DNA of 64,000 nucleotides from Thamnaconus septentrionalis (taxonomy: Eukaryota > Chordata > Actinopteri > Tetraodontiformes > Monacanthidae). The position numbers and the translations under genes were made by a program. Location of the stretch: assembly GCA_009823395.1 (NCBI GenBank), contig CM020510.1, positions 1,377,273 through 1,441,272 on the forward strand, read 5' to 3'. The notes below the pieces were generated by a model that saw only the letters and a program-made list of their open reading frames with translations, did not search any database and was not told the DNA's origin. This document shows positions 1 to 13,344 of this stretch, in pieces; positions within the stretch are counted from its first letter, which is position 1, and each line of letters opens with the position of its first letter.

Positions 1-198
1 CTCTGCAGAAGCGCCTGCAGGTGGCCTGATGTTGTCCATCTCACCCACACAACACATTCTCATCTTTTCCCAGAGGTTCTTAGCAATATTAGCCTGGTTT
101 CTTTTCTTTTTTTTTCTTTCTCTTGTTTAATTTTTTTTTTAGAGGCTCAGAAGAGTTGAAGGTCCTTACACACTGGGAATGAGCAAATACAGGTAGTA

Positions 199-561
199 CT
201 CGAACAATGAGAATATGAAGTAAAAGTTGTTTTATTTTGGCAATCTAACATAAAAGATGAAAGCAACAAATTTTATTGAGCCATTCCACGCAAATTGACA
301 TCTCAAGCAGTTCCTTGTTGTCACTTTGCTGATTAAGATTTTCATAAAGATTTGACTTTATGTAACATTCTAATTTCCTGAATTTTTGAATTTGAGGGTT
401 GTTTTTTTTAAGCTGCAAGACCTGATCAGCAAAATCCAAAGAAATAAAAACTTGAAATATATTGATTTGCATATTATTCCTTTATATAATATGTCACATT
501 CACCTTTTAAGTTGAATTGCAGAAATACAGCAACCTTTTCAGCATATTCTAATTTTCTGGG
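199..561 (+). mobile_element. TA-flanked MITE, copy A (about 363 bp)
   Basis: This AT-rich, non-coding block is alignable by eye, in opposite orientation, to 18418-18781. Its right end reads TTTTCTGGG followed by TA at 562-563. Its left end follows a TA at 197-198 and is more diverged than in copy B (TGAGAATAT is kept). TIRs, a TA target duplication and lack of coding capacity fit a Tc1/mariner-type MITE. The superfamily is inferred from the TA duplication only. Confidence 0.7.
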
Positions 562-1180
562 TAGTCCTGTAATTTGCTTTTAAAAATTAAACAAAAACAT
601 AAATAAACCTCTTGAAGTCGATGCAACCGTCCACACCGGTGGTGAATTTCCACAGAGCGAAAAAGCAGCTGCTGTTATTTTTTGGTCCTGTGTTGAATCT
701 TTGCGGCGGCAAACGGCGAGACGTAATTACTGATTACTAGACAACGGGACTCGGTCTCATTCATTACTAAAATAGAATATAGCCTATTAGCCTCAGATTA
801 ATACCTTACCTTTTGTCCGACAGATATTCTAAAGTGCTGAAATTTCGCCGGGTCCGATTGGAGCTCCTGGATGGTGGCGTTGAACTCAGCCGCGTCCTCT
901 CTGAAGAACAACAGTGGTGAATTCTTTTTCTATTTGAATGCAACCATCAGCAGGACTTCATCACTTGAGGATGTCGTCCACTCCATCGTTTCTCCTCCGG
1001 CGCCAGAGAAAGAGCGCCAGACTTTATTGACTTTGCCAATTCTTTAAGCACGTTCGTCTCTCGCTGGGTGTGGACAGGAAAAGTGTGCATTTTCCCCTGG
1101 TTAGTTCGTCTTTCTTTGCCTGTTTGGAGGTGTGCGAGGACCTGGGACTGTGAGTGGCTGGAGGCCACAGCTCACAAACC
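562..1180. other. Non-coding stretch, nothing recognised
   Basis: Mixed-composition DNA with no supported exon. Short open frames here lack splice context and protein similarity that I can recognise. Confidence 0.5.
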
Positions 1181-1363
1181 TTCTTCTTCTTCTTCTTCTT
1201 CCTCTGAATCTTCTGAATCTTCTTCTGAATCTTCTTCTTCTTCTTCTTCTTCTTCTTCTGAATCTTCTTCTTCCTCTGAATCTTCTGAATCTTCTTCTGA
1301 ATCTTCTTCTGAATCTTCTTCTGAATCTTCTTCTTCTTCTTCTTCTTCTGAATCTTCTTCTTC
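1181..1363. repeat. Compound (TTC)n array with TCTGAA interruptions
   Basis: A 183-bp pyrimidine-rich array of TTC triplets is broken at intervals by TCTGAATC. Open frames through it (poly-Ser, poly-Leu, poly-Glu) are products of the triplet repeat. The same interruption type recurs on the other strand at 61493-61701. Confidence 0.9.
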
Positions 1364-3077
1364 ATGTGTGCCTGCTTGTTCCCTGGAGATGCTGAACATC
1401 ACCATTTTAATCTCTCCTCTGTCCAACACAGGCGATGACTATGAGTTTGACTTAGCAGGCACATTTTTCACAGTTTGCTGGTAGAAGATGGGACAAACAT
1501 TGAGTGGAGCGAGTGGCGTGAGCAGCGACGTGAAGCGCCGCCGTTGTTCCCAGCAGCAGCTGAACGAAATGCCTCCAATTCAGTTAGAGAGCAAATCATC
1601 GGACATTAAGTCAGGAATCTGACCGTGGACTTTTCACCCCGGCGGTCAATGGAAAGAAAGAGCCGACGGAGGGAGATTCCAACTCGCGCGCTTGCTTCCC
1701 TGCTCAGTCACTTTCTTCTTGATTTTTTTCTGTTCTTGTGTTTTAAATGTAAAGAAAAAAAAATGTTACTCAACTATTTTATCCCATTTTGGCGAAAAGA
1801 AAGATAAAGTTTTATTTACATCTTCATTTTACTCCATGCTCATGCTCCACGGCGCCACTTACAGGTCCGGCATACGTATTACAGCCGTTTCAGTGCCGAC
1901 AAACATCACGTGAAACAATGTTGGCTTTACAGAATTAGAATTTTTTTTTTTTTTCTAGGTGGGGGATAAACATAATTTTATTCAAAGTGACAACTGATAA
2001 AGTGGAGGTCATGATGAAAGCATCGGTATCATCTTCTGCAGGTCTCTGGGGGGGGGGGTGCTACTTTAAATACTGAATAAAGGAAACTTACCTTCATAAC
2101 AGAGAAAATTTGCTGTCACAATAAAAAGAAATAATAGTTAAAATACAATATTTGTATTTATTATGTCAAGGTTATCCAAACAGCATCACCTCTGCATTGT
2201 TCGTTAAATATGAGGATATTTATGATCAGCTATAGTACAGTATATTCACATGGGCTGTAAACACTGCAGTAGTACTGCAGTAGTACCGCTTAGTACCTCC
2301 AAAATCTACATTGGCTCGTCCACCATTGTTTCTATTGCAGTTCAATATGTTGATCTGTTACGCAACACAGTGCATGGACCGCCAACTGAACCAAGTTGTG
2401 AGACAGGATTCTTGTCACATTCCATCTCTGGGGCTGTTGTTCCTTCAGGAAGGAATTTTGATGAGCACACACCCGGCATTGTTGCACTCTGTCGGAGTTC
2501 ACAGCCGCAGCAGTCTGGACACGAGCACCACCCATTCAGTCCTCACACATCACACTGTTATTTCTTGCGTGTTTCCAAATGTGGCGTTGCAACTACAGTT
2601 CAGTGGACAAATGTGTTGTTTGTCAAGCGTCGCTGCACTGGGCTCTGATTTTGGGGAAACTCCAGAGATCTGGAGTTGGGAGGGGCCAAAAATGAGGCAA
2701 ACCTTCTTATGTAATTGATTTTGTATAAACCCCGCAGTAGCGAGGGACCAATGGGAGCTCGGCGCTGCGGTTAATCCGATTAGAAACATGCATAGAAAGA
2801 AAACTGATGTGCAGCGGAGACCTGCAGGAGATCCAATTAAGATTTAATTGAGTTTGGCAATAAAGAGAAAAACAGAAAAGACGCTGTTTTGACTCGCTGC
2901 TCCCTATATTCAATTTTCTGAGGGTGGCCCTGAATCAGTGTCTCGCTGTGGACACACGCATGCTCGGTGTGTGTGTGTGGCTGCAGGCTGGACTCACACT
3001 CCTGATCCCTGGAACCCATCAACCATCCAAGCTGCTGTCCTGGACCACCGAGTTTGGCCCCGACGTCCTCAGACGAG
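1364..3077. other. Non-coding stretch
   Basis: No exon is supported. It holds a T14 run near 1940, a G11 run near 2050 and otherwise ordinary AT-rich DNA. Confidence 0.5.
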
Positions 3078-4072
3078 AGGGTGGTCCTCTGCAGTGTGTG
3101 GTGGTGGAGGGGTGGTCCTCTGGTGGTCCATGAGGATGGAGAACAGTGTGTGGTGGAGAAGGTGGTCCTGATGGTCCATGATGATGGAGAACAGTGTGTG
3201 GTGGAGAAGGTGGTCCTGATGGTCCATGATGGTGGAGAACAGTGTGTGGTGGAGAAGGTGGTCCTGATGGTCCATGATGATGGAGAACAGTGTGTGGTGG
3301 AGAAGGTGGTTCTGGTGGTCCATGATGGTGGAGAACAGTGTGTGGTGGAGAGGGTGGTCCTCTGGTGGTCCATGATGATGGAGAACAGTGTGTGGTGGTG
3401 GAGAGGGTGGTCCTGGTGGTCCATGATGATGGAGAACAGTGTGGTGGTGGAGATGGTGGTCCTGGTGGTCCATGATGATGGAGAACAGTGTGTGGTGGAG
3501 AAGGTGGTCCATGATGATGGAGAACAGTGTGTGGTGGTGGAGAAGGTGGTCCATGATGATGGAGAACAGTGTGTGGTGGAGAAGGTGGTCCATGATGATG
3601 GAGAACAGTGTGTGGTGGAGAAGGTGGTCCTGGTGGTCCATGATGATGGAGAACAGTGTGGTGATGGAGAAGGTGGTCCATGATGATGGAGAACAGTGTG
3701 GTGATGGAGAAGGTGGTTCTGGTGGTCCATGATGGTGGAGAACAGTGTGTGGTGGAGAGGGTGGTCCTCTGGTGGTCCATGATGATGGAGAACAGTGTGT
3801 GGTGGTGGAGAGGGTGGTCCTGGTGGTCCATGATGATGGAGAACAGTGTGGTGGTGGAGATGGTGGTCCTGGTGGTCCATGATGATGGAGAACAGTGTGT
3901 GGTGGAGAAGGTGGTCCATGATGATGGAGAACAGTGTGTGGTGGAGAAGGTGGTCCATGATGATGGAGAACAGTGTGTGGTGGAGAAGGTGGTCCTGGTG
4001 GTCCATGATGATGGAGAACAGTGTGGTGATGGAGAAGGTGGTCCTGGTGGTCCATGATTGTGGAGAACAGTG
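3078..4072. repeat. 1-kb minisatellite (VNTR), unit about 36-51 bp
   Basis: About 21 copies of a GT-rich unit built on GGTCCATGATGATGGAGAAC followed by AGTGTGTGGTGGAGAAGGT. Distances between successive GAACAG motifs are 48, 48, 48, 48, 50, 51, 49 and 39 bp in the first half. A block of about 200 bp starting at 3301 is repeated almost exactly from 3708 (offset 407 bp), a higher-order duplication. Long frames are open on both strands, His/Pro-rich on minus and Trp/Met/Val-rich on plus, because most units are near multiples of three. They shift frame between units and are unlikely to be genes. Confidence 0.93.
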
Positions 4073-4369
4073 AGTTCAGCATCCTCCTCTCCACCTCCAC
4101 CTCAAAGGTCTCCTTGTCTGCAGCCAATGACACAGCAGTAGTTTCTAGTTTTTTTTAGGCGATTGTTGGTGTTTTGATGAAATGAATGAAAAGCTTTGTG
4201 AGTCAGTAAAGTTACACTTTGATTTGGGATGCAGGCGCCGCTTAAATAGGATGTGAGGCCACGGTGGTTTAATTGTGTAATAAGGTAGTAATAATAAGGA
4301 CTGACAATGACACTGAAGATATCTTGACAGATGTTAGTCAGACTCTCCCTGCACCTGCTGCTAGGTGCC

Positions 4370-4372
<3 letters not shown>

Positions 4373-4436
<64 letters not shown>
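4373..4436. repeat. (TG)32 microsatellite
   Basis: 64 bp of uninterrupted TG. Confidence 0.97.
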
Positions 4437-4437
<1 letters not shown>

Positions 4438-5403
4438 ACTGCAGCTACTGTGTGTGCTACCAGCAGGAAGCAGGATGGAGTCAGGATGTTCCTGAGCTAA
4501 TGGCTCTGGAGCCGAGCCCACAAGGAATTCAACATTTTTTCAAACAGTCACATGATGCTTTACTATCTCCCAGCAGGAGCCAAGAAAACTGTGATAGTTC
4601 CAGTGAGTCTTGTGTAGCAAATTGTTTCAAATTGAATCATTTTCAACTGGTTGCATTTCAACAACGCTTCACTGTCTGTTCATTGTCACGGTCAGGATGC
4701 AAAACATGGCTTTTAATTTACATTCAATACACACTCACACACACACACAAGAGATTACAGTGCACAAGCCAACAAAGCTTCAGTTGTATGTTTGAAGTTG
4801 TGAAGTGGACAAATTGAGCCACTTGTGTTTTGAAGGTCATATGAAGCTGGAGGAAACTTTATTGATGTCATGCTTTTCAAAAAGTGAAAAAAAAAAAGAT
4901 GCATTATCGATGCTATGATATCGATGTTCTTTTTGAGTTTGAAATACTTGTTGTGATTTTTACGTCAAAGTTGTTATCACTGTTTTTCCGTGGTATAACT
5001 GTCAAATAACTTCTTTCATCTCAAATACAACAGTTTTTCCCAGAATAAAAAACCAGGCTGAAGTTTAGAGGTGGAAGATGTGTTTGCTACTGTGTGCAGA
5101 TGGTTTTTGTTGAAAACTAACTGCTGTCAAAGCTGCTTTAGTTGAGGACTGAATGGACAAACTTCTCCCTTGACTTGAACTCCTCAGTGTGAAGGGAAAA
5201 CTTCGCCATCAGAGCCTTGACGTCCTCGTCCACGTCGGGTCTCAGGTGAGCCAGCAGTCTCGGCTAATTCACCTTTAAATGTTCTCAATCAAATGGAAAA
5301 CATTTTTTTAAATTATGATTTTTCATTGTGTTTTTGCATATTGATACTCACGTTATCCAGTGACGTTTCAGTACATACTTTCGAGGTTAAGAGTGTAGCA
5401 TTT
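4437..5403. other. Non-coding stretch
   Basis: No exon recognised. It includes a short (CA) run near 4732-4750 and AT-rich DNA. Confidence 0.45.
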
Positions 5404-5790
5404 CGAGATTTTTAAGAAGAAACGGCAACATCAAGTGGTTGCATTCTTTACTGAAGCTCTCTCTCATTTAGGGACTCCGTACCATCCCTCTCCCAAGGAG
5501 GCCAGTGAGCTACAGTGGCCTGCGAGCACAAACCTGGATACCTTCTCCACCTTCTTCTTCTTCTTCTTCTTCTTCTTCTTCTTCTTCTTCTTCTTCTTGG
5601 CTGCTTTATTTGAGGGCGCCCCCTAGCTTTCAGCCTAATAACCAAAACGCTCTGCTGTCAGGCAGCTGGATTGTCCACACCAGGCTTCCTTAGAAATATC
5701 CTGGTGCAAGATGGCAGCTAACTGGGAGCACTGGGTCCATTATTGACCCATGGAGATTCTCATATATATATGAGAGGCTTTCTAAGGGGA
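5404..5790 (+). mobile_element. Partial copy of TIR element family B, carrying (TTC)16
   Basis: The stretch is alignable by eye to the reverse complement of 38440-38730 and to 52490-52620. Shared landmarks are AACATCAAGTGGTTG, CTACAGTGGCC, GGCAGCTGGATTGTCCACAC and AAGATGGCAGCTAACTGGGA. The TTC tract at 5551-5598 is an expanded form of the four-unit tract in the 38-kb copy. The outer TIRs are not clear here, so the copy is truncated or diverged at its ends. Confidence 0.65.
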
Positions 5791-7416
5791 GGAAAACTGA
5801 ATTGCTGTCATTGTACTCTGAGCAGACACTTGTCGATGCGTCGGCGCTCCTCAGTCGCTGCCGTCGGATTTGTTTTGTTTGGAACGACAGCAGGTCGAGC
5901 TAACGCAGCGCTAGAACGCCTCCACCGTTCTTCACTCAAGTGTCCACTTGGCACAGCGGCAGGAAGCGCAATGATCTCACTCCGCCACTAGTCCCCTGGG
6001 ACTTGATGGATAACCTGGCAGCATTATGTCCTCTATTGACTCATGGAATGCTCATCAGGGACCGGCGAGCAATTACACATGGCTGCGCTCATTCATGCAT
6101 TTGCACATATGCACATTGGCAGTTGAGTCATTTGAAAACACACACACACACACACACACACAAGTGGCTGTGGCTTGTGATAACACAGCGGAGCTTTTAT
6201 CGAACATTAGCAGATTGTTTTTTTTCAACCAACTTCAACACAAACCACCAGTTCATGAAATCAGTTTGACTCCACCTGAAGGTCTCCTGCAGGTTTTACT
6301 GCTGTGGACCAAACTGCCATTCAGAACTCTTCCAATCGCAGCTTTCCAAAGCCTCCTCAGAGAGAGAGGAAGAACACCCTGGTCAGGGCCCACGCAGCCG
6401 CTTTCATCGTCTCATCTCTTTACTCTGGTTTGTTTTATTTTGACAGTCTGTCTTCAAGCAGTTAAACTTCAAGTTGGCCTGTCGTGTTTTTGTACCTCTG
6501 CCTGTGAGCTTTTTGATGACTCGGCTCCGACCTCGGACTGAATGAACTGAATTTAACCTCTGATGTCGTCAGTTTTGGTCCAACTCGTCGCAAAGATGAT
6601 TTTATGGAACCGTAGTGCAGAAAAAGTCCGTGGACATTCACTGGAATATCATGTACACAACTGAGGATTACACAACAGCTCAACATACAGCAGTGTGTCA
6701 TCAGCGAAACTTGAAATGTGAATTGTTTCCACATTGTTGTTCACACTTTGAATCTTGCTGCTTTTCAAGTATCAAGTGTCAGTCAAAGCTGACGACAGTA
6801 AGTGTTCATATGTATATTTTTTGCTTTATTTGTCTAATCGTCTGCTTTTTGTCACAACCATTTGTCCTTTATTTGTATGTTTACCAGTACACGAGTACAG
6901 CGCCTGTTGTAAGAATATATCTTGGTAGCGAATGTCAGTGTTTTGGTAGCGAGGTGGCAACATTTAGCATTGAAACACAAATACTTCCTAGAAAATCGAG
7001 ACCAGACGGAAATGCAGAGTGAAACTAAATTATTCGCCTCACTTCGTCCGACTGCACAACAATGATCTTGGCCGTCGAGTCTTGGTATTGATTTCTCCCC
7101 TTCCTTTCTTCTCAGAGCTGACAGAGAGCAGGACTCAGCCGTCAATCACGACGTTCATTCGTACCTCGTTTGACTAATTACAAACTTCATATCATCGTTA
7201 ACGCGATGGGTCAGACTGGCAGTGTGCGAAACCTGACGCACTCGCACAGAAAAAAAGGGGCCACTCTGGCCTGGAGACTGGAGCTCCACTCCACTCGGAT
7301 CTTCAGTCAGTGAGATGAAAGAGAAAAGAAACCAAGGAGGAGAGAAAACAGTGTTTTTGGGCCAGACCGGTTAAGACCCCTGTGTCCCAGATGAACAGAA
7401 TATAGAGCTTACACCC

Positions 7417-7419
<3 letters not shown>
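5791..7419. other. Non-coding stretch with (CA)12
   Basis: A (CA)n run lies at 6138-6162. No exon or RNA gene is recognised. Confidence 0.45.

Positions 7420-7458
<39 letters not shown>
7420..7458. repeat. (TG)n microsatellite
   Basis: About 19 TG dinucleotides. Confidence 0.95.
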
Positions 7459-7460
<2 letters not shown>

Positions 7461-7562
7461 CTCAGCAGTAGGTCTGTGTCTCTGGGACAGATCTCAGTAG
7501 GAGCAGAGGCCATGCTGGAAAAAAAAACGTGCGCTCCCAGTGCAAAGCTGTCTTGGGTTGGC

Positions 7563-7627
<65 letters not shown>

Positions 7628-7632
7628 GTATA

Positions 7633-7697
<65 letters not shown>

Positions 7698-7708
7698 TTA
7701 TATATTAT
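7563..7708. repeat. (TA)n array with TATATG interruptions
   Basis: About 146 bp of alternating TA, broken by single G and T substitutions at roughly regular spacing. It is self-complementary and capable of cruciform extrusion. Confidence 0.95.
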
Positions 7709-9042
7709 CTGACTGAGCTGACTTGGGTTAGCAGGCTGCGGGCAGAACAACCAAATTAAGAGGAAAAGAGTTGTCATTAACTTCAGCGAGTTGAAGAAAA
7801 ACAAGAGGCTGTCCACATTCTCGCCTTGCTCCGGCCTTTTTCTGTTGCTTTTATTGATTCTCACTCCCTCTATGCACCCCAAAAAAACAGGTGTTTAAAA
7901 GCACAAATCCAGCAGAGGCCATTAGAATCAATCTGGAGAGTCGCAGCTGCACATTCAGCATCTCCACAGCAGGAATTCCAGCAAACACCTGCTCCAACAT
8001 CGACGCCAGTCAGCAGAGCCAAGCGAGGTGCTTGCCCTTCCTCACGTGCTACGTGCTACGTGCTACGCGCAGTGTCCTGGGATGGCTCTGCAAAGCTGCA
8101 AAGCAGTGCACCAGGCCATGTTTACTGCCGTGAGGATTAGCGCCAGAGGGTTTAAGGCAAATGCGGTAACGTTGTTTGTCTGTTTACGCGCAATCAAAAA
8201 AAAAAACTGAAGGGAAATTGCTCTTCTCCCCAACACCCCCCCCCCACCCCCCACCTCTATCCAATAAAGTGTCATAACGTGCTAATGCACCACTCGCTCT
8301 TTGACTTGTTGTCACTGACTGCCCGCTGACAGCGGGTTAGCGCTTCGTGTGTACTAGCAGCCTTTCCTCGTCTCCGCTGCTGTAATTGCCTCGGTGGCTT
8401 AGTTGGCCAGCTGCCCCAGACCGGCCGGGGCAGGTGGGGGAGGGGTTAGGTGGGGGGAAGGGTCGGTGGGGGGCACTAACTGTGATACCGCAGGATCTCT
8501 CGCAAAGGATGAGATAGATAAAGACACCGAGAGGCGACGCCGAAGTGGCCAATCTGACTTCAGCACAGCGGCCGACCTTCATGTCACCGGCTGAGCTTCC
8601 ATCGCCCCCAGAATTTACCCCAAAACCTAAATATGGCAATAAAAACCTGGTGATGGGAACAGCTCAACTGGGAAAAACCTCTCAAAAAGGTTTTGAGGCT
8701 CTCATGAGGTGGTTTTTCACACCATTCTTGACACTAGGATGAGACAAGACTGAAACTGAGCCTGTGAAGAAGGAACGCTGCTAAACTCCCTGAACCAGCA
8801 GGAGGCCTCTGATAACCTCACACTATTGCATGGATTTAGCTTTTTGAACAGTATTTCAGGAAGTCTCAATGGGTTAACTCGGGGATCCAAACCCCCCAGC
8901 TTGTCATTGTGGCAGTGCGGTTTTTAACACTGCAAGTTGTTGAGCAAAAATAATAAACTGCGACAAAAAAATCAGCTTTTTATTTCATAAAGCACTAAAT
9001 CACAGAGCCCCACCGTGGAGGGCGGCCTCCTGCTTTGACAAA
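7709..9042. other. Non-coding stretch
   Basis: No exon recognised. A short triplet of CTACGTG repeats sits near 8045-8068, with C-runs near 8240. Confidence 0.45.
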
Positions 9043-9120
9043 TAATCTAATAATAATAATAATGATAATAATAATAATGATAATAATAATAATAATGGTA
9101 ATAATGATACTACTATTAAA
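9043..9120. repeat. Imperfect (AAT)n
   Basis: AAT triplets with GAT and GGT variants. Confidence 0.85.
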
Positions 9121-9943
9121 TAAAAATGGGAAAATAGGCGTAATATGGAACTTTAACTTTCACTGGCAGCATAAAAACAACGATATGGAATGGTTGTGTT
9201 ATTGGTAATTATCAGAATGATGGAAAAAGGTCAAAACTTTCTGGACTTTCTGGCTTTTAAGTGGCTGATTTATGAGATCAGCAGTCAGGCAAAAGTTTAA
9301 AAGAAACTATTCATTAAATCATATGAATTAATTACGTAATTTGAAAAATGGCGCCACCATCTGATCAATCAGTTCAATTAACTGATGGAATGGTCAAAAA
9401 AAAAAAACGCTCAAATGAGCTAATGAACTTCTCTTTGGAAGGTTCCCACTGACTCATCAACAGCAGGTGACACTTGGGGACACTTGTTGGTTTCCAGTCG
9501 TCTTGAGTTCCTCCATCAGCCTCTGAAAAGCTTAGCAGCCTGGGCCATTTATAGAAGACAATGAGCCCCGCCCGAGGCGAGGGTTCGAGTCACAGGGTTC
9601 ACCGGCGGTGGAACAGACAGAGGAGCTGTTGTGTTCGCTGGCCTGCAGGGTGAGGAGGTGACGAGTGAAGGTTAGTCAGGATGAGAGTTTGCAGCGGCCG
9701 AGGACAAAGATGATTACAAGCTTTGAGACGCCACTTCTGTCATTTCCATGCACATGAACTCTTATTCTGAAGTGACTGATTGCAGTCACTTTTTCCAAAA
9801 TGTTTTTTCTCTGGTTCCCACTTGATGGTAAACAACATCTCTGCATTTCTACTCTTCAACGAAAAGACTTAAAAGTTAAGAATTCATGAGGATAATAATA
9901 ATTGAATTTCTATCAACTAGCCTAAAAGCTTGCAGCTAAAAAT

Positions 9944-9944
<1 letters not shown>

Positions 9945-9989
<45 letters not shown>
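9945..9989. repeat. (ATT)15 microsatellite
   Basis: 45 bp of pure ATT. Confidence 0.95.
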
Positions 9990-9990
<1 letters not shown>

Positions 9991-11522
9991 AGACACACAT
10001 CTAAAAGTCATCTGGTACAAGTGTCACATCCTATAAATGAAGCAATCCAGAGCAGCAAAGGGAAAGAGTTGCACCTGATATTCATTACTGCTCTGTCATG
10101 TTTCTGTCCACAAGTTCCAGATTATAAAGTGTTTCTTGCTCTTGGCTTTTAAAGTGAGCGAGAGGATTTGCTCACTGTCAGCACTCGTGTGTAGGATAAG
10201 AGCGAGAGTTCAGCGTGTTGGGCTTTATGGAGGTTATGTTATGTGCTTTATAGTGTATTGTCTCTTCGTCCCTGGCAAATCAGTGAAGTCTCTTCCTTAC
10301 TTGTCTACATTTTCTGCCAACTGAGGATTTTCTGAATTTCAAGGGAATGAATGTAGATTTACCTCAAGAAAGGCATTTCTATTCTGATAGAATCTGGTCA
10401 TTCTGGTAGAGGTGCCAGTGGGACCAACTTGGATGGTCAGTCTCAGTGTCATCAGGCAGGATGGATTGTTGGAAGTTCTTCAACTTCATGGAATAAATAC
10501 GTTCAAATCCTCCGGCACCGACGCTAACGCAGCCGTCTTTTTCTGCCTCCTGCTGCATTTTCTGTTTCCTGGCGGTCATCTTGTGTATGATGTAGTAATT
10601 ATTATTACACAGGCCTGTGTCAAACAAATCAGTGTTGTATAACTATACAAGACGAACACCCAAAAGCCATCTTACAAATACAAATGACAGTTTTTTGTTG
10701 TTTTTTTTGTTTGTTTGCGATACTGTGGTCTTCAGGCAGATTGCAGACAGTTGACGGTAGGACAAGACTCAAAGCTATACAACATTGGTGGACGCAGCAA
10801 GCTTCTCAGTATCCTCCAGTTTTCCTCAAAGTCTGCGGTTTGGACTCTCCGGACGGACAGACGTGGCCACTGCCTGCTAGGGGCTGAATCAGGGCTGACA
10901 GAAGGTACGTTACATCACCTTAAAATCCCTCTGTTCTTTGCCCATCACCCATCACCCCTCTATCTTCCCAGTGTAGTTCCTCGGAGTGGGCCGGGCCGCC
11001 TAACGAGATCACTGCCGGCTAATCAGCAAGGAAGATTCCCATTGGCCGAGTGCCCGAGGGCCAGCCCTGTGGCGGGAGGCTGGCATGACAACAACACAGA
11101 TTGACAGTGACAGGTCGTTGCTACACATAATGGGATTATGTGTAGCGAGGAAGGGAGGGAAGGGCTGGAGAGAGAGAGAGAGGGAGAGAGGGAGAGAGGG
11201 AGGGATGGAGCAAGAGACAAAGCAAAGGAAAAGCGAGAATGAAGAGTTTCAATGTGAGCATGTGTGCTCAGCACTTTGTGTAGTGGTTGTTCAGTTGTAA
11301 AATATGCTATTCATGGGCCCAGATGTTGACTAGGATTCCCACAGTGTAACCGGACTGACTGAACCTATTGCACAGGTTGATCTGGCAAGCGTGTTATTTC
11401 AGGAGTACCTCAAGGTTGAACCCTCAGCCCTCTTGAGTTTTATGTTTTTCTGCCTTATTTCAAAAAAAAAAAATCAGCTGATGAGTGTAAAAAAAAAATT
11501 GTTGGTTGTTACTTGGCTCTTA
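9990..11522. other. Non-coding stretch
   Basis: No exon recognised. A GA-rich run with GGGA variants occupies 11170-11207. Confidence 0.45.
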
Positions 11523-11700
11523 CACAACAGTGAAGCAGGGGAGTGTTGAGACTCGGGTGTCCTGGTTTCAATCTCTCAAGAAGGCCCTCCTTTCATTTCC
11601 TTCTAATTTCCCCAACCCGGGATAAATGGAAGGGTTGTGGCAGGAAGGGCATCCAACATAGAAACCTATGCCAACCTCAACATGTGAAACAATCCACAAT
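11523..11700 (+). mobile_element. tRNA-derived SINE fragment
   Basis: It contains the GGCAGGAAGGGCATCCAAC block followed by AACCTATGCCAACCTCAACA, which I recognise as the body of widespread teleost tRNA-derived SINEs. A degenerate head (GTGTCCTGGTTTCAATCTC, resembling a B box) lies upstream. Subfamily not assigned. Confidence 0.6.
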
Positions 11701-11954
11701 GGCCCTCAAGGAACAGCCAAGAGAATGCTCACTTTGCTGTTACATCTCCAGTTAGAGGGTTTGGAGTTTTTGAAAAGTATTTTCAAAAATAGAATCTATG
11801 TCTATATATATGGAAATGCTGTCTTTGGATTAGCAGTCAGATGAAATGGTTGAGCGTCGCCCCCGGAGGAATGTCCGGGAATGTCCCCCAGCCTTGGGTT
11901 GCACCACCCTGAGGTGGTGGAGGGTCAAACAATGGCACTTTGCATGTTCAAAAT

Positions 11955-12015
11955 GTGAGTCGTCCCGTTGCGCAACGTTTCGGCCTCTCTTGCCCTTCAT
12001 CAGGCGCAGACGACT
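11955..12015. mobile_element. Possible Penelope-like element end fragment
   Basis: GCAACGTTTCGGCC, a short spacer, then CCTTCATCAG resembles the characteristic 'ctgatgaag...cgaaacgt' terminal segment of Penelope-like elements, here in reverse orientation. Only this short motif is visible. Confidence 0.4.
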
Positions 12016-13344
12016 GAGGCTGACTGCTGATTGTCCTAGTGTCAGTCTCTTATTAGGAGCCTGTGCTGTGCCCCACCTCTCCCTCTTTTCAGTTCCTCTG
12101 TCGTTTGTCCAATTGTTTTAATTGTAAATTCTGGTTCTTCTTGTCTAGATTAGTTGTTTTAATAACTTAGTTTTTGTCTTCAGTGTTAGTCAATGTTTCT
12201 AACAAATGACGGATTCATTAATGTATAATTTTCTTTTGCAGGATGCAGTTTAACGTCATGCCCAGGACGGAAATGGACTTCACCGTCATTCATAGTGCAG
12301 TGACACTGAATTAGGTCTTCCAGGTCACTGGGCCTCTTACGTTTTCCCCTGTCCAGGTAACTATTTTTCAGTTAGTTTTATAATTTGGTTTAGATTTTGG
12401 CGTTGTTTCTAATCAGTTTTGTGTTTTTTTACAGGTAGCCAGTGGAGGTAGGTGCAACAGGTAGGGTTAATCCAGTTTCTGCTACACCAACATTTCACCG
12501 CCACGTAACGTGACATGTGACACATAAGATCTTTGAATCTTGAATCTTTACGGCAGTGGTGATGATAAGCATCCAGCTGGTGACCGGATTGAGTTCGCCT
12601 GGGATCAATGGCGTCTGGCCAGGCAAAAATTAAAAACCCCACAAAAACTCCAGGAAGCAGACGGTCATGCTAGAAGCATGTCATTCTGATGCGGTTTAGA
12701 TATGAAGCATAAGACCCAACAGAAAGTCCCTTGCCATGCTCATTTGGAATTGTGACTAATGTGGTCTCTTTGCATCAGTCACAGTGTCGATACATTCTTG
12801 AGTTGACGTGGTAGTGATGTGTAGAAAGACACAAAGCTGTTCTTGCGACACACCCTCTGGTGAATCTCTCGCATCCTCTCGAGAACGGTTGGACATCTGT
12901 CTTTGTACTTGGAGTATTGAACGCAGCAGCGCTACTGCTAGTGTCTGCCTGCCAGCCAGACCGCAGGGCTGTAGGGAACCTGGGGGCTTGTTTGTAGTGG
13001 CCACGCGGCACCACAATAGCCCCTGACAAACAGTGTTCTCAGGCTAAGTTGTTGGGTTGCTTGCAAAGTTTGTGCTGGAGGCAGTTTGCTTTGCTCTATC
13101 GTGCTCCGTGTTCATGTGGAGCAACAGTCTAAATAGAGAGAACAATCAAGTACTGTACGTTGAAGTATGAATCTTCACAGTTTGACTCAATTCGATTAGA
13201 AGTTGTATTATATCCACTGAGGACCTGGATACCAACAATGCATTGTCTTGTGATTGAGGACAAAGAGTTTAAAAAAAAAAAAACTAATTTATGCTATTAA
13301 TGATACTTGCATCACATAAATCTTTTGGATATTGCTGCTTTCAC
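12016..13344. other. Non-coding stretch
   Basis: No exon or RNA gene recognised. Confidence 0.4.

Noticed and set aside
2837..4133. Long open frames on both strands (up to about 390 codons) through the 3-kb region
   Set aside because: They are produced by minisatellite units near a multiple of three. The frame changes between units and there is no splice or protein evidence.
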